NCBI RefSeq assembly: GCF_963422335.1
Contig: NZ_OY729424.1
Span: 558,001 to 622,000, forward strand
DNA length: 64,000 bases
Direction of reading: 5' to 3'
Source: an uncultured Roseateles sp.
GTDB lineage: Bacteria > Pseudomonadota > Gammaproteobacteria > Burkholderiales > Burkholderiaceae_C
The notes beneath the pieces are model-generated. The model was given only the letters and a program-made list of their open reading frames with translations, had not been told where the DNA came from and made no database searches. Below are positions 33,135-41,170 of the stretch, piece after piece; the stretch's first letter is position 1; each line of letters starts with the position of its first letter. The position numbers were made by a program, and so were the translations under genes.

Positions 33135-33572
33135 GAGCTGCAAGATGTCCGACGCCAAGGCGAGACTGATGTACTTGTTGTCTTTCAGGATGACATAGGT
33201 CGCAGATTCGCGGTGCACGTCGAGAACAAGACAGCAGGCGGAACGTTCACCAAGTATCAGCCGGAAGGCTACCCCAAGCGCGCGGAGAAGTGGGTTGGCC
33301 AAGAGAAGTACGGGAATTACACAGAGTGGACAACGGTTCTTGTTGCCCCGACCGACTTCAGAATTCGCTTTGAAAGGCAGGCACTCATGTTCGAAGCGTT
33401 CATCTCTCACGAAGAAATCGCCGCACACATTCCATCGTTTGGCTCAGTCGCGTGAAGACGGCCGACCATTCCATGGAGGGGACCAACAACGGCGGTCTTG
33501 CTTCGCGCTCGTTGCTCAAGCTGATGCCACTGTCGCTTGCCCCGCATTTCAAACGCTAGGCTCCCAAAACCA

Positions 33573-34475
33573 ATGCCCATCGACCCGACTCGAGACCCTG
33601 AGATGGTTGCGAAGCTCTCGCGGGTTATGTCCGAGTGCGTTCCAGAGCTCGCAGCGCGATCAACCGTTGGCATAGTTGCGTCGACCAATCAGCATATTCG
33701 GCAGATTGGCACCGGCACGCTTGTGGCGGTAGCTGACCATCGATTTGTTGTGACCGCCGCGCACGTCGTTCACCAGGGTGCACTTGCAGAGGCAACGCTA
33801 GGTGTTTCGGGCACGATCAACGGTCAGTTCGCGGCCGCGGCGGGAAGCTGGATCCTATCTGGCGATAGTGCTGACCGCGCGTCAGACGAGCACGATATCG
33901 CTATCTACCAGTTTTCGAATGAGCAGGCGAAGCGGTTTGCCGACGAAGCGTTCGTCCGAGTGGCGGACGCCGACTTCCCTGCCGACCTGTCCCATGCATT
34001 CTTTGTCGTTTGTGGCTTTCCAGCAGTGTGGTCAACTTCACTCTCACCGTCGGATACGACTCTGTTGACAAAGATGCTTCAGTACGGGACTTTCACCTTG
34101 CAAGGGAGCGTCGCGGGCCTCGCCGGATACAACCCTGCACGCCATTTCCTCCTAGAGGCATCACAGGACATTCTGTTAGACCACAACGGGAACAACGTCT
34201 CCTTTCGAACAAGAAGTGGATACCCGGCGCAGATGCCGAGAGATCTGGCTGGAGTCAGCGGCTGCAGCGTTTGGATGCTGGGCGACCTTCGCGAGCCAAT
34301 CGAGAGGTGGTCGAAGAAGACAGCGCGCTTGGTCGGCATCGAGACATCGGTCTACGAAAGGCGACGGGCCATCAAAGCCACTCGATGGAACGGGGTGACC
34401 ACCCTGCTGCACGCCGCGTTCCCGCAGACTCGCCCTGTCTTGGAGATGTATGCACGTCAACATGGCGGGCCGTAG
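33573..34475 (+). CDS. Cytoplasmic trypsin-like serine protease
   Basis: This 300-aa protein has a chymotrypsin-fold triad: His64 in VVTAAHVV, Asp108 in DEHDIAIYQ and Ser229 in LAGVSGCSVW. There is no signal peptide or membrane anchor, so it acts in the cytoplasm. The GxSG context with Leu-Ala before it is typical of intracellular trypsin-like proteins found in defence-type gene clusters. A TTG at 33537 gives a longer form, but the ATG at 33573 better matches the domain. It lies 117 bases after the interrupted nuclease gene, same strand. The partner or target is unknown. Confidence 0.72.
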   Translation: MPIDPTRDPEMVAKLSRVMSECVPELAARSTVGIVASTNQHIRQIGTGTLVAVADHRFVVTAAHVVHQGALAEATLGVSGTINGQFAAAAGSWILSGDSADRASDEHDIAIYQFSNEQAKRFADEAFVRVADADFPADLSHAFFVVCGFPAVWSTSLSPSDTTLLTKMLQYGTFTLQGSVAGLAGYNPARHFLLEASQDILLDHNGNNVSFRTRSGYPAQMPRDLAGVSGCSVWMLGDLREPIERWSKKTARLVGIETSVYERRRAIKATRWNGVTTLLHAAFPQTRPVLEMYARQHGGP

Positions 34476-34490
34476 CGCGAGAGTTCCAGC

Positions 34491-34856
34491 ATGACATCCG
34501 AGCCCGTCGACACCCTGCTCGCAGACATTCGCCTCCTGAGCGAAGAGCGCTACCAGATCGCTGCAACCGTTCGCGCCCCGGTGAAGCAACACTTCAAGCC
34601 CTTGGCCGAAGAGGTCAAGTATGGCGGCATCCTATTCGCCTCGAGCGTGCAGTTCTGCGGGGTATTCGTCTAAAAGGAACATGTGTCCGTCGAGTTCGGC
34701 CATTGGGCGGCCATCGATGACACTTTCGGCCATCTCGAAGGTGGCGGAAAGTTCCGTCGCCACGTCAAACTCCGGGCTATGGCCGACATCGAGGCGAAGC
34801 AGCTTGCCCGCTACCTACCGCTCGCACTGGAGGCGGCGAAGAAGAATCCCAGCTAG
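34491..34856 (+). pseudogene. DUF1801-like gene with in-frame stop codon
   Basis: A 122-codon frame starts at ATG 34491 and ends at TAG 34854-34856, but codon 61 (34671-34673) is TAA. The two halves together read like a DUF1801 protein: LAEEVKYGGILF and FCGVFV before the stop, and KEHVSVEFG, LEGGGKFRRHVKLR and a C-terminal ARYLPLALEAAKK after it. In this family an aromatic residue is expected at the stop position, so a single TAC or TAT to TAA change is the simplest explanation. A sequencing error is the alternative. It lies 15 bases after the protease gene. Confidence 0.75.
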
Positions 34857-34950
34857 ACATCATGGTCGCCGCCGGAGAGGGTGGCCGCAATACAAGCGGC
34901 GGGGCTGAGCTCGACACCATAAAGCTCTTCTTCGCGAGCATCCTGTCGAT

Positions 34951-34979
34951 TTGCCAAGCCCACAAAACGTGCATACAAT
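34951..34979 (+). promoter_or_regulatory. Sigma-70-type promoter for brnTA
   Basis: TTGCCA (34951-34956) and TACAAT (34974-34979) are separated by exactly 17 bases, each one mismatch from the consensus hexamers. The expected start of transcription, about seven bases after the -10 element, falls on the GTG start codon of brnT (34986). The hexamer CGTGCA occurs at 34968 and again at 34985, flanking the -10 box, and could be part of an autoregulatory operator. Confidence 0.75.
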
Positions 34980-34985
34980 CTGGTC

Positions 34986-35264
34986 GTGCAAATTACCTTC
35001 GATCCGGGTAAGAGCGAGCGAAATAGGCGTGAACGCAATTTGCCGTTCGAGCGGGCTGCTGAGTTCGAATTTTCAACGGCCTCCATTCATGTGGATTTGC
35101 GCCATGACTACGGTGAGGCGCGTTACATCGCTGTGGGTCGGCTTGATGGTCGCCTGCACGTGCTGTGTTTCACGGAGACGGCCGAAGGCATTCGTGTCAT
35201 CAGCTTGCGCAAAGCAAACGAGAGAGAGGTCAAACGTCATGCCAAAGTCCAAGCCCATGATTGA
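34986..35264 (+). CDS. brnT: BrnT family ribonuclease toxin
   Basis: This 92-aa protein has the BrnT pattern: ITFDPGKSERNRRERNLPFERAAEFEF, then GEARYIAVGRLDGRLHVLCFTE and the C-terminal RVISLRKANEREV, the conserved core of these RelE-fold RNases. The start is GTG 34986; no ATG or ribosome-binding site lies upstream in frame, and the promoter suggests a leaderless message. Toxin activity is blocked by the BrnA antitoxin, encoded by the overlapping downstream gene. Confidence 0.88.
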   Translation: MQITFDPGKSERNRRERNLPFERAAEFEFSTASIHVDLRHDYGEARYIAVGRLDGRLHVLCFTETAEGIRVISLRKANEREVKRHAKVQAHD

Positions 35265-35520
35265 CGCCGAAGGCGAAGTACGCGAGTTGACTGCCGCTGA
35301 CTTGAAGCGCTTTCGCCCCGCAAATGACGTACTGCCCGGTACTTTGCTGGCAAAGATCAAGGTGCGGGGCCCGCAAAAGGCTCCCGTCAAGGAGCGGATC
35401 ACGATTCGGCTTTCGCCTGAAGTGGTGCAACCCTTCCGGGCCACGGGGGATGGGTGGCAGACAAGAGTTGATGCGGCACTGAAGGACTGGCTGAAGTCGC
35501 ACACACCTGCCAAGGCGTGA
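35239..35520 (+). CDS. brnA: BrnA family antitoxin
   Basis: This 93-aa protein has an acidic/basic N-terminal part that would wrap the toxin and a C-terminal ribbon-helix-helix domain (RITIRLSPEVVQPFRATG, then WQTRVDAALKDWLK). BrnA proteins neutralise BrnT and repress their own promoter. Its ATG at 35239 lies inside brnT, with a 26-base overlap, so the two are translated together. Confidence 0.88.
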   Translation: MPKSKPMIDAEGEVRELTAADLKRFRPANDVLPGTLLAKIKVRGPQKAPVKERITIRLSPEVVQPFRATGDGWQTRVDAALKDWLKSHTPAKA

Positions 35521-35668
35521 GCAAAAGCTGCCGCCTTCAGCCGCGAGCCCAGCAGCGGTCGACCATTTGCGCTGGCTTCACCTTGCATTGGCGTTGTCCC
35601 GCGCATCGAATACGGCCGCTCCAGGCGCTCGTTCCGGTCTGCCTGCGAGTCGAACTGTGGTCTTCTTG

Positions 35669-36067
35669 ATGGCTGCCGCCCGCCGAACGCGCGTCGTCAA
35701 GAAACTGCTGTGGATAGACGGCGCCGCCGCGGCGCTCGCCGGCGTCGCTGTGCTGTCATTCAGCGGCGGACTCAGCCAATTGCACGCAATTCCGCAAGAC
35801 CTGCTGCTGTTCATTGGTGCGATCAACCTGCTCTATGCTTGCTATTCGTGCTCCCTCGCCGTACGTGCCCGACGGCCAATATCCTTGATCAAGCTGCTGG
35901 TCTTCGCCAACGGATTCTGGGCTCTGATCTGTCTCGGGCTCGCCGTGATGTTTGCAGGAACCGCGACGATCTTCGGGCTTGGTCACCTGCTCGGCGAGGC
36001 CCTGTTTGTCGGTGGCTTGACGAGCTTCGAATGGAGATGGCGTGAGCGGTTGCTCACGGCGGCCTGA
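35669..36067 (+). CDS. Four-helix membrane protein, unidentified
   Basis: This 132-aa protein has four predicted membrane helices: LLWIDGAAAALAGVAVL, LLLFIGAINLLYACYS, LLVFANGFWALICLGLAVM and FGLGHLLGEALFVGGL. The N-terminus is basic (AARRTRVVKK). Its frame is open farther upstream, but that extension is polar and uncharacteristic, so ATG 35669 was chosen. I do not recognise the family. It ends 19 bases before the GNAT gene, in the same direction. Confidence 0.7.
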   Translation: MAAARRTRVVKKLLWIDGAAAALAGVAVLSFSGGLSQLHAIPQDLLLFIGAINLLYACYSCSLAVRARRPISLIKLLVFANGFWALICLGLAVMFAGTATIFGLGHLLGEALFVGGLTSFEWRWRERLLTAA

Positions 36068-36086
36068 CGCCTATCGGGTTTCTGAA

Positions 36087-36611
36087 ATGTCCTTGCTCAC
36101 CTTCTCTCCCGTCGCCGCGACCGACCTTGACGAACTGACAGCCTTCGAATTCCGCAACCGCGACTTCTTCGAATCCTGGATCAATGCCCGCCCCTCGGCC
36201 TACTACGCGCCGGGTGGCGTTGAAGCGGCGATAGCCGCGGCGCTGCAAGACGCGCAGCGGGACCTGGCCTACCAGTACCTGCTGCGGGAGGATGGCGTTC
36301 TTGTCGCCCGGGTCAATCTCACGCAGGTCAAGCGAGCGCACTATCACTGCGCCTCATTGGGCTATCGCGTAGGTGCCGACCACAATGGTCGCGGCATTGC
36401 CAAGGCGGCCGTGCGCCTGGCAACAGAGCAGGCCTTTTCGGCGCTCTCGCTGCATCGGATAGAGGCCACCTGCCGGCCGGAGAATCCGGCTTCGATCCAG
36501 GTGCTGGCCGCCAACGGCTTTGTCGAGTTCGGGCATTCCAGGCGCTGCTTCCAGCTGGGCGCCTCATGGTTCGACCTCTTGCACTTTGAAGCCCATGCAC
36601 AAACCATTTGA
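36087..36611 (+). CDS. GNAT acetyltransferase (RimJ/RimL type)
   Basis: This 174-aa protein has the RimJ/RimL pattern: an early FRNRDFFESW, GYRVGADHNGRGIAKAAVRLATEQAF (acetyl-CoA binding, about residues 92-117), and the C-terminal HRIEATCRPENPASIQVLAANGF. Such enzymes acetylate N-termini of ribosomal proteins, other proteins or small metabolites; the target here is unknown. It probably shares a transcript with the preceding membrane protein gene. Confidence 0.85.
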   Translation: MSLLTFSPVAATDLDELTAFEFRNRDFFESWINARPSAYYAPGGVEAAIAAALQDAQRDLAYQYLLREDGVLVARVNLTQVKRAHYHCASLGYRVGADHNGRGIAKAAVRLATEQAFSALSLHRIEATCRPENPASIQVLAANGFVEFGHSRRCFQLGASWFDLLHFEAHAQTI

Positions 36612-36685
36612 TGGGTCCCAGACCCGCTGACAGGCTGGACTCTCGATCGCCCCATCACCTTGAACACATTCAGACGGAGATCCCC

Positions 36686-37075
36686 ATGATCCAAGGCTCA
36701 TGTCACTGCGGTGCGGTCCAATGGACCTTCAAGGGCATGCCCGAGGGCGCGACGGCCTGCAACTGCACGGTCTGTCGCCGCTATGGCGTGCTGTGGGCCT
36801 ATAACTATGAAGGCGAGGGCATCCATGTCTCGGGGCCGACCCAGGCCTATGTGCGCGGCAAGGCGATCGAGTTCCACTTCTGCCCGAGCTGCGGCTGCGT
36901 GTCCCACTGGCGGGCGCAAACCCAGGGCGACGACGGGCGCCGGCGGATTGCCGTCAATCTGCGCCTGACCGAGCCAGGGCCCATCGCCCAGGTGCCTATC
37001 GACCATTTCGACGGCCTGGACACCTTCGATGACCTGCCCCGCGACGGCCGATGCGTCGCCGACTACTGGTTCTAG
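36686..37075 (+). CDS. GFA family zinc protein
   Basis: This 129-aa protein has the GFA/CENP-V cysteine pattern: CHCGAVQW (Cys6, Cys8), CNCTVCRRYG (near residues 25-30) and CPSCGC (near 68-73). The family has a zinc-binding beta fold of mostly unknown activity. It is shorter than the GFA protein at 20.8 kb and only distantly similar outside the Cys motifs. Between its stop and the convergent VOC gene lie about 130 bases with no gene. Confidence 0.85.
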   Translation: MIQGSCHCGAVQWTFKGMPEGATACNCTVCRRYGVLWAYNYEGEGIHVSGPTQAYVRGKAIEFHFCPSCGCVSHWRAQTQGDDGRRRIAVNLRLTEPGPIAQVPIDHFDGLDTFDDLPRDGRCVADYWF

Positions 37076-37208
37076 ACGGGACCCGGCCAATGAAGATGAT
37101 TCTGACCTCGGCCACCAACCCCGACGAGCACATCGCCGGCCTCGCCGGCTGGCAGCGAAGAGTCTCGCCGTTGGCGATCCGACAAAGGCGGCAGCCCAGG
37201 TAGGCGGC

Positions 37209-37667
37209 TCAGCCCGCCAGTGCCTCGCTCCAGCGCCGCTGCATCTCCTCCGGCGACACCTCCTGCAGCCGGGTGGCGATATGCCAGCGGTGGCCGAAGG
37301 GGTCGGTCAGCATGCCGCAGCGGTCGCCGTAGAACTCGTCCTTGGCGGCGCGCAATGTCGTGGCGCCCAATTCCTCGGCGCGCGCCATCGTCGCATCGGC
37401 ATCCGCCACGTACAGATGGATGGACACCGGCGTGCCACCGATGCTGGCCGGGCCCAGCGCGCCGAAGTCGGGGTATTCGTCGGCCAGCATGAATTCGCTG
37501 TCGCCTATGCGCAGCTCGGCATGGCCGATCTTGCCGCTGGGCTCGGCCAGGCGGAACAGCTCGGCGGCGCCGAAGGCCTGCACGTAGAAGTGAATAGCCC
37601 GCGCGGCGTCGGCCACGACCAGATAGGGCTTCAGGCAACCGGCGGGTACTTTGTGGTCAGCACTCAT
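37209..37667 (-). CDS. VOC family (PhnB-like glyoxalase/bleomycin-resistance fold) protein
   Basis: This 152-aa protein matches the PhnB-like VOC pattern: PYLVVADAARAIHFYVQAFGAAE, HAELRIGDSEFMLADEYPD and CGMLTDPFGHRWHIAT near the C-terminus. The GHRWHIATR ending is shared by proteins of this group, which usually have no defined substrate. The ATG at 37667 follows AAGGAGCG. It is divergent from a TetR regulator gene, with a palindromic candidate operator in the 68-base gap, so it may be the regulator's target. Confidence 0.85.
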   Translation of the reverse strand: MSADHKVPAGCLKPYLVVADAARAIHFYVQAFGAAELFRLAEPSGKIGHAELRIGDSEFMLADEYPDFGALGPASIGGTPVSIHLYVADADATMARAEELGATTLRAAKDEFYGDRCGMLTDPFGHRWHIATRLQEVSPEEMQRRWSEALAG

Positions 37668-37700
37668 GTTCGCTCCTTGGTAAACTGTGAAAGATGAATT

Positions 37701-37714
37701 ACGTTACGTATCGT
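37701..37714. promoter_or_regulatory. Candidate TetR operator between VOC and TetR genes
   Basis: ACGTTACGTATCGT is a near-palindrome centred on TACGTA, with 12 of 14 positions symmetric. It lies in the short divergent intergenic region, 34 bases from the VOC start and 22 bases from the TetR start. Both the location and the size suit a TetR dimer; binding is not shown by the sequence. Confidence 0.45.
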
Positions 37715-37735
37715 TCAGTAAACATGGTTCCATAA

Positions 37736-38365
37736 ATGCCTGAAGACGTCAAGCCGAAAGATGCCGACAAGCCGCGCGCCCGTGGCCGCCCCCGCAGCCT
37801 GGCCTCGCGCGATGCCATCCTGAAGGCCGCCCGAGAGTTGATGGAACAGCTGGGGCCCTCCGGCGTGACGATGGAGGCGGTGGCGACCCGCGCCGGTGTG
37901 GGCAAGCCCACGGTCTATCGCTGGTGGCCCGACCGCCATGCGGTGGCCATGGCGGCGCTGATGGAGGCTCAGCCTGCTGCCGCGGCACGGCCCGCCGCCA
38001 AGCGTACGCGCACCCTGCAGGCCGCGCTGGAGCAGCAGATGCAGGGTATTGCCGACACCTTCGCCAGCCCCAAGGGCCGCAGCGTGGCCAGCATGATTGC
38101 CGCCTCGGACCCGAACACCGAGCTGTCCAAGGCCTTTCGCAACCACTTCGTGCTGGCGCGGCGCGAGGAGGGCCGGGTCTGGCTTCAGGAGGCCTTGCAG
38201 CGTGGCGAGCTGCGCGAAGGCCTGGATCTGGACGTGACCCTGGACCTGCTCTACGGCCCGCTGTTCTTCCGCTTGATGCTGGGCCATGCGCCGCTGGACG
38301 CCGCTTTCGTCAAGCAATTGCTGAGGCAGGTGCTGCTGGGCCTGCGAATCGACAGCAAAATCTAG
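37736..38365 (+). CDS. TetR/AcrR family transcriptional regulator
   Basis: This 209-aa protein has a TetR N-terminal helix-turn-helix (SRDAILKAARELMEQLGPSGVTMEAVATRAGVGKPTVYRWWPDR, about residues 22-65) and a C-terminal ligand-binding half with TetR_C-like ETR segments. Trp-Trp in YRWWPDR is a common variant of YRYF. It is divergent from the VOC gene, which it likely represses, and precedes a LuxR-type regulator gene by 25 bases on the same strand. Confidence 0.88.
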   Translation: MPEDVKPKDADKPRARGRPRSLASRDAILKAARELMEQLGPSGVTMEAVATRAGVGKPTVYRWWPDRHAVAMAALMEAQPAAAARPAAKRTRTLQAALEQQMQGIADTFASPKGRSVASMIAASDPNTELSKAFRNHFVLARREEGRVWLQEALQRGELREGLDLDVTLDLLYGPLFFRLMLGHAPLDAAFVKQLLRQVLLGLRIDSKI

Positions 38366-38390
38366 ACTCGAGGCAGACGGAAACCCGCCC

Positions 38391-41060
38391 ATGCAGACCC
38401 CGACCTTCGCCCGCGTCAAGATCCAGCCGCCCCGCCCACGGCCGGGGCTGATCGTGCGCAGCCGGCTGGACCGGCCGCTGGCGGCGGCACTCGCCAGCTG
38501 CCGCCTGGTGCTGCTGTCGGCCCCTGCCGGCTTTGGCAAGACCGCGGCGCTGACGCAGCAGATCGCCGCCCTGCCCGCCAGCACCGCCCTGGCCTGGGTG
38601 GCGGCCGATGCCGATGACGATCTGAACCGCTTTGCCGCCTGCCTGGTGGCGGCGCTGGACCCGTTCGACCTGCCCTGGCGCAGCTCGCCCGAGGCGATGG
38701 TGGCGACGCAGGACGGTAGCCGCACGGCCCGCCAGGCGCTGGCTTCGGAGCTGCTGAATGCGCTGGACGCCACCGAGGTGGCCCGGGGCCTGATCGTCAT
38801 CGACGATGCCCACCGCATCGAGGACCCGGCCGTGTTCGACTGGCTGAACCTGCTGATCGCGCGCCTGCCGCCGCACTGGGGCCTGGTGATCTCCAGCCGC
38901 ATCGACCCGCCGCTGCCGCTGGCCAAGTGGCGGGCCGCCGGCGAGCTGGCCGAGTTCCGCCAGGAGGACCTGCGTTTCGACCACGGCGAGGTCGAGCACC
39001 TGGTCGCCTCGGCGGGCCATCAACCGGCCGAGGCCGACAGCCTGCTGCAGCGTACCCAGGGCTGGGCCGCCGGCCTGAGCCTGGCCTTGAGTGCGCGCCA
39101 GCGCGGCGGTGGCGCCACCTTGACCACCCGCCATATGTTCGACTACATGGCGTCCGAGGTGCTGGACGATATGCCCGAGGCGCTGCGCCTGTTCCTGCTG
39201 CGCTGCTCGGTGCTGCCCGAGCTGACGCCGGCACGCTGCGCCGCCGTCTCGGGTGATGCCCAGGCCGCCCTGCTGCTGGAGGAAGTCGAGCGGCGCGGCC
39301 TGTTCGTCAGCGTGCTGGTGGAAGATGGGGCCGAGGGCGGCCGCACGCTGTGTCTGCACGATCTGTTCCGCGACTGCCTGGACGACCGCCTGCGCCGCGA
39401 GCGCCCGCAAGAGCTGGTCGAGCTGCTCAAGCGCGCCGCGCGCAGCGACGACGATCCGGCCCGCCGCATCGGCTATCTGCTGCGCGCCGGCGCCTGGGAG
39501 GAGGCCGAGCAGGTGCTGGGCGAGGTCGGTGCCGATCTGCTGACGGCGGGCGCCGTGTCCACCGTGCAGCGCTTTGTCGAGCAGTTCCCGGCCGAATTTC
39601 GCGACCAGGCGCCGCTGCTGCAGCTGGTGCGCGGCCTGGTCAGCTGGGCGCGCTGGGACTGGCCCAGCATGTGCGAGGCCACCCAGCTGGCGGCCCAGGG
39701 CTTTGCGCGGCGCGGCGAACGCAATCTGGAGCTGCGGGCGCTGTCGTACCACGCGGTCGCCCTCAGCGGCCTGGGCGACGAGCCCGCGTCCCGGGCGGTC
39801 TACGAGGCCTTGATCAGCCAGCCCATAGACACCGAAACCCGTTGCCGCGCCCAGCTGGCCGCCTGCTGGCATGCGCTGGGCGATGGCCAGCGCAGCCGCT
39901 TCGCCCCGCTGTGGCACGAGATCGTCGACGGCCTGGAGCAACTGCCCAGCCTGGCCCGCTGGTATGAATGCTCGCCGCTGCCAACCTTTGTTGGCGCCCC
40001 GGGCATGCGCGCACCGATGCAGCGCTATGTCGATGGCGTGTTCGCGCGCCTGCCCGACGGCACCACCGCGCTGGGGGCGGTCAATCTGATGCTCGGCGGC
40101 TGGCTGCAGCTCTGGGCAGGCGACGTGGCGGCGGCCGAAGCCTCGGCCGAGCTGGCCGATGAGCATTGCCGCTGGCTGGGGCGGCCGGCCAATGTGCATG
40201 CCATGGTCGGCATGTTCCACGCCATGGTGCATGCGGTGCGAGGCCGGCACGAGGCGGCCAGTGCCTGCATGGGCAACTTGATCGTCGAGATGAATGCCGG
40301 CCAGGCCGAGCTGAAGCGGCCGCAGCAGCGTGCGTTCGCCTTGTTCCACGCCATCCGCGTGGCCGTCGTGGCCGAAGACAGCGCCACCCTGCAGCGTCTG
40401 GCCGGTGTGCTGCGCGCCAGCTATCCGGCGTCGGAATGGGCCGTCGGCGTCGATCAGCGCATGACACTGCCCGCCCACCTGGCGATGGCCGAGGGCCGGT
40501 TGGAGCAGGCCTGCGCGCATTGGCGCCGGGCACTGGCGCATGAGGAATACATCGATGTCTTCGGCCAGGCGCTGGAAACCCGCTTCCGCCTGGCCGACGC
40601 ACTGCTGCAATCGGGCGGCCCGGCCGAGCGCGCCGAGGCCGCTCGCACCCTGGCCCCGGTGTTCGAGCGCGTGCGCAGCAGCGGCGAATGCGGCGGCGTG
40701 CTGATGGCCGGGCCGCAGGTGCTGGCCCGCCTGGCCGAGCAGGACTGGCAGGCCGCCCTGCCGGCGGCCGATGCTGCCCAGCTGAGCGCCTGGGCCGAGC
40801 TGGCTGTCGCGCTGCGTGCCCCCACGCCGCCGGAGAACCAGGCACCGTCACTGGCCCAGGACGCGGCCCAGACACTGAGCCCCCGCGAGCTGGAGGTGCT
40901 GACGCGCATCGCCGCCGGCGACAGCAACAAGCTGATCGCCCGCGCCTTCGATCTCAGCCCGCACACGGTGAAGCGCCATGTGGCCAATATCTTCGACAAG
41001 CTGGGCCTGTCGTCGCGCGGCCAGGCGGCGGCCTGGTTGCACGCGCGACAACAAAGCTAG
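38391..41060 (+). CDS. MalT-like LuxR-family transcriptional regulator (LAL/STAND ATPase)
   Basis: This 889-aa protein has an N-terminal NTPase domain with Walker A (APAGFGKTA, about residues 45-53) and Walker B-like LIVIDDAH, a long helical middle region (about 300-800) and a C-terminal LuxR helix-turn-helix (LSPRELEVLTRIAAGDSNKLIARAFDLSPHTVKRHV). Size and layout match MalT/LAL regulators, which bind an inducer and ATP to activate catabolic promoters. The inducer and target genes are not evident here. No maltose genes are adjacent. Confidence 0.9.
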   Translation: MQTPTFARVKIQPPRPRPGLIVRSRLDRPLAAALASCRLVLLSAPAGFGKTAALTQQIAALPASTALAWVAADADDDLNRFAACLVAALDPFDLPWRSSPEAMVATQDGSRTARQALASELLNALDATEVARGLIVIDDAHRIEDPAVFDWLNLLIARLPPHWGLVISSRIDPPLPLAKWRAAGELAEFRQEDLRFDHGEVEHLVASAGHQPAEADSLLQRTQGWAAGLSLALSARQRGGGATLTTRHMFDYMASEVLDDMPEALRLFLLRCSVLPELTPARCAAVSGDAQAALLLEEVERRGLFVSVLVEDGAEGGRTLCLHDLFRDCLDDRLRRERPQELVELLKRAARSDDDPARRIGYLLRAGAWEEAEQVLGEVGADLLTAGAVSTVQRFVEQFPAEFRDQAPLLQLVRGLVSWARWDWPSMCEATQLAAQGFARRGERNLELRALSYHAVALSGLGDEPASRAVYEALISQPIDTETRCRAQLAACWHALGDGQRSRFAPLWHEIVDGLEQLPSLARWYECSPLPTFVGAPGMRAPMQRYVDGVFARLPDGTTALGAVNLMLGGWLQLWAGDVAAAEASAELADEHCRWLGRPANVHAMVGMFHAMVHAVRGRHEAASACMGNLIVEMNAGQAELKRPQQRAFALFHAIRVAVVAEDSATLQRLAGVLRASYPASEWAVGVDQRMTLPAHLAMAEGRLEQACAHWRRALAHEEYIDVFGQALETRFRLADALLQSGGPAERAEAARTLAPVFERVRSSGECGGVLMAGPQVLARLAEQDWQAALPAADAAQLSAWAELAVALRAPTPPENQAPSLAQDAAQTLSPRELEVLTRIAAGDSNKLIARAFDLSPHTVKRHVANIFDKLGLSSRGQAAAWLHARQQS

Positions 41061-41170
41061 GGTTGCCACCAGGGATCACTCACCAACGTGCCTCCGGATG
41101 GTTCTTTCGGGCGATGTGTTCGCGACAAGCCATGCGCAGACTGCGGACACCGCCACCCCGATCGCCCGCC

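Larger units (their letters stand above)
30489..33455 (+). pseudogene. PD-(D/E)XK nuclease-like gene interrupted by IS66 element
   Basis: The first 62 codons (30489-30674) stop exactly at the left end of the IS66 element. Removing the element and one copy of the target duplication joins them in frame to 33135-33455, giving a 168-aa protein. The joined product has Glu/Asp in the segment GETDVLVVF followed by FAVHVENKT, the D-(x)n-ExK arrangement of PD-(D/E)XK nucleases, in this case ending E-N-K. The start follows AAGGAAG at seven bases. As it stands, only a 74-residue N-terminal peptide (stop inside the element, 30713) could be made, so the gene is inactive. The trypsin-like protease gene follows downstream. 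Confidence 0.85.

Noticed and set aside
38310..40610. A 766-codon antisense frame in the LuxR-type gene
   Set aside because: Composition is His/Gln/Arg-rich as expected for the complement of high-GC coding DNA, and no motif is present.
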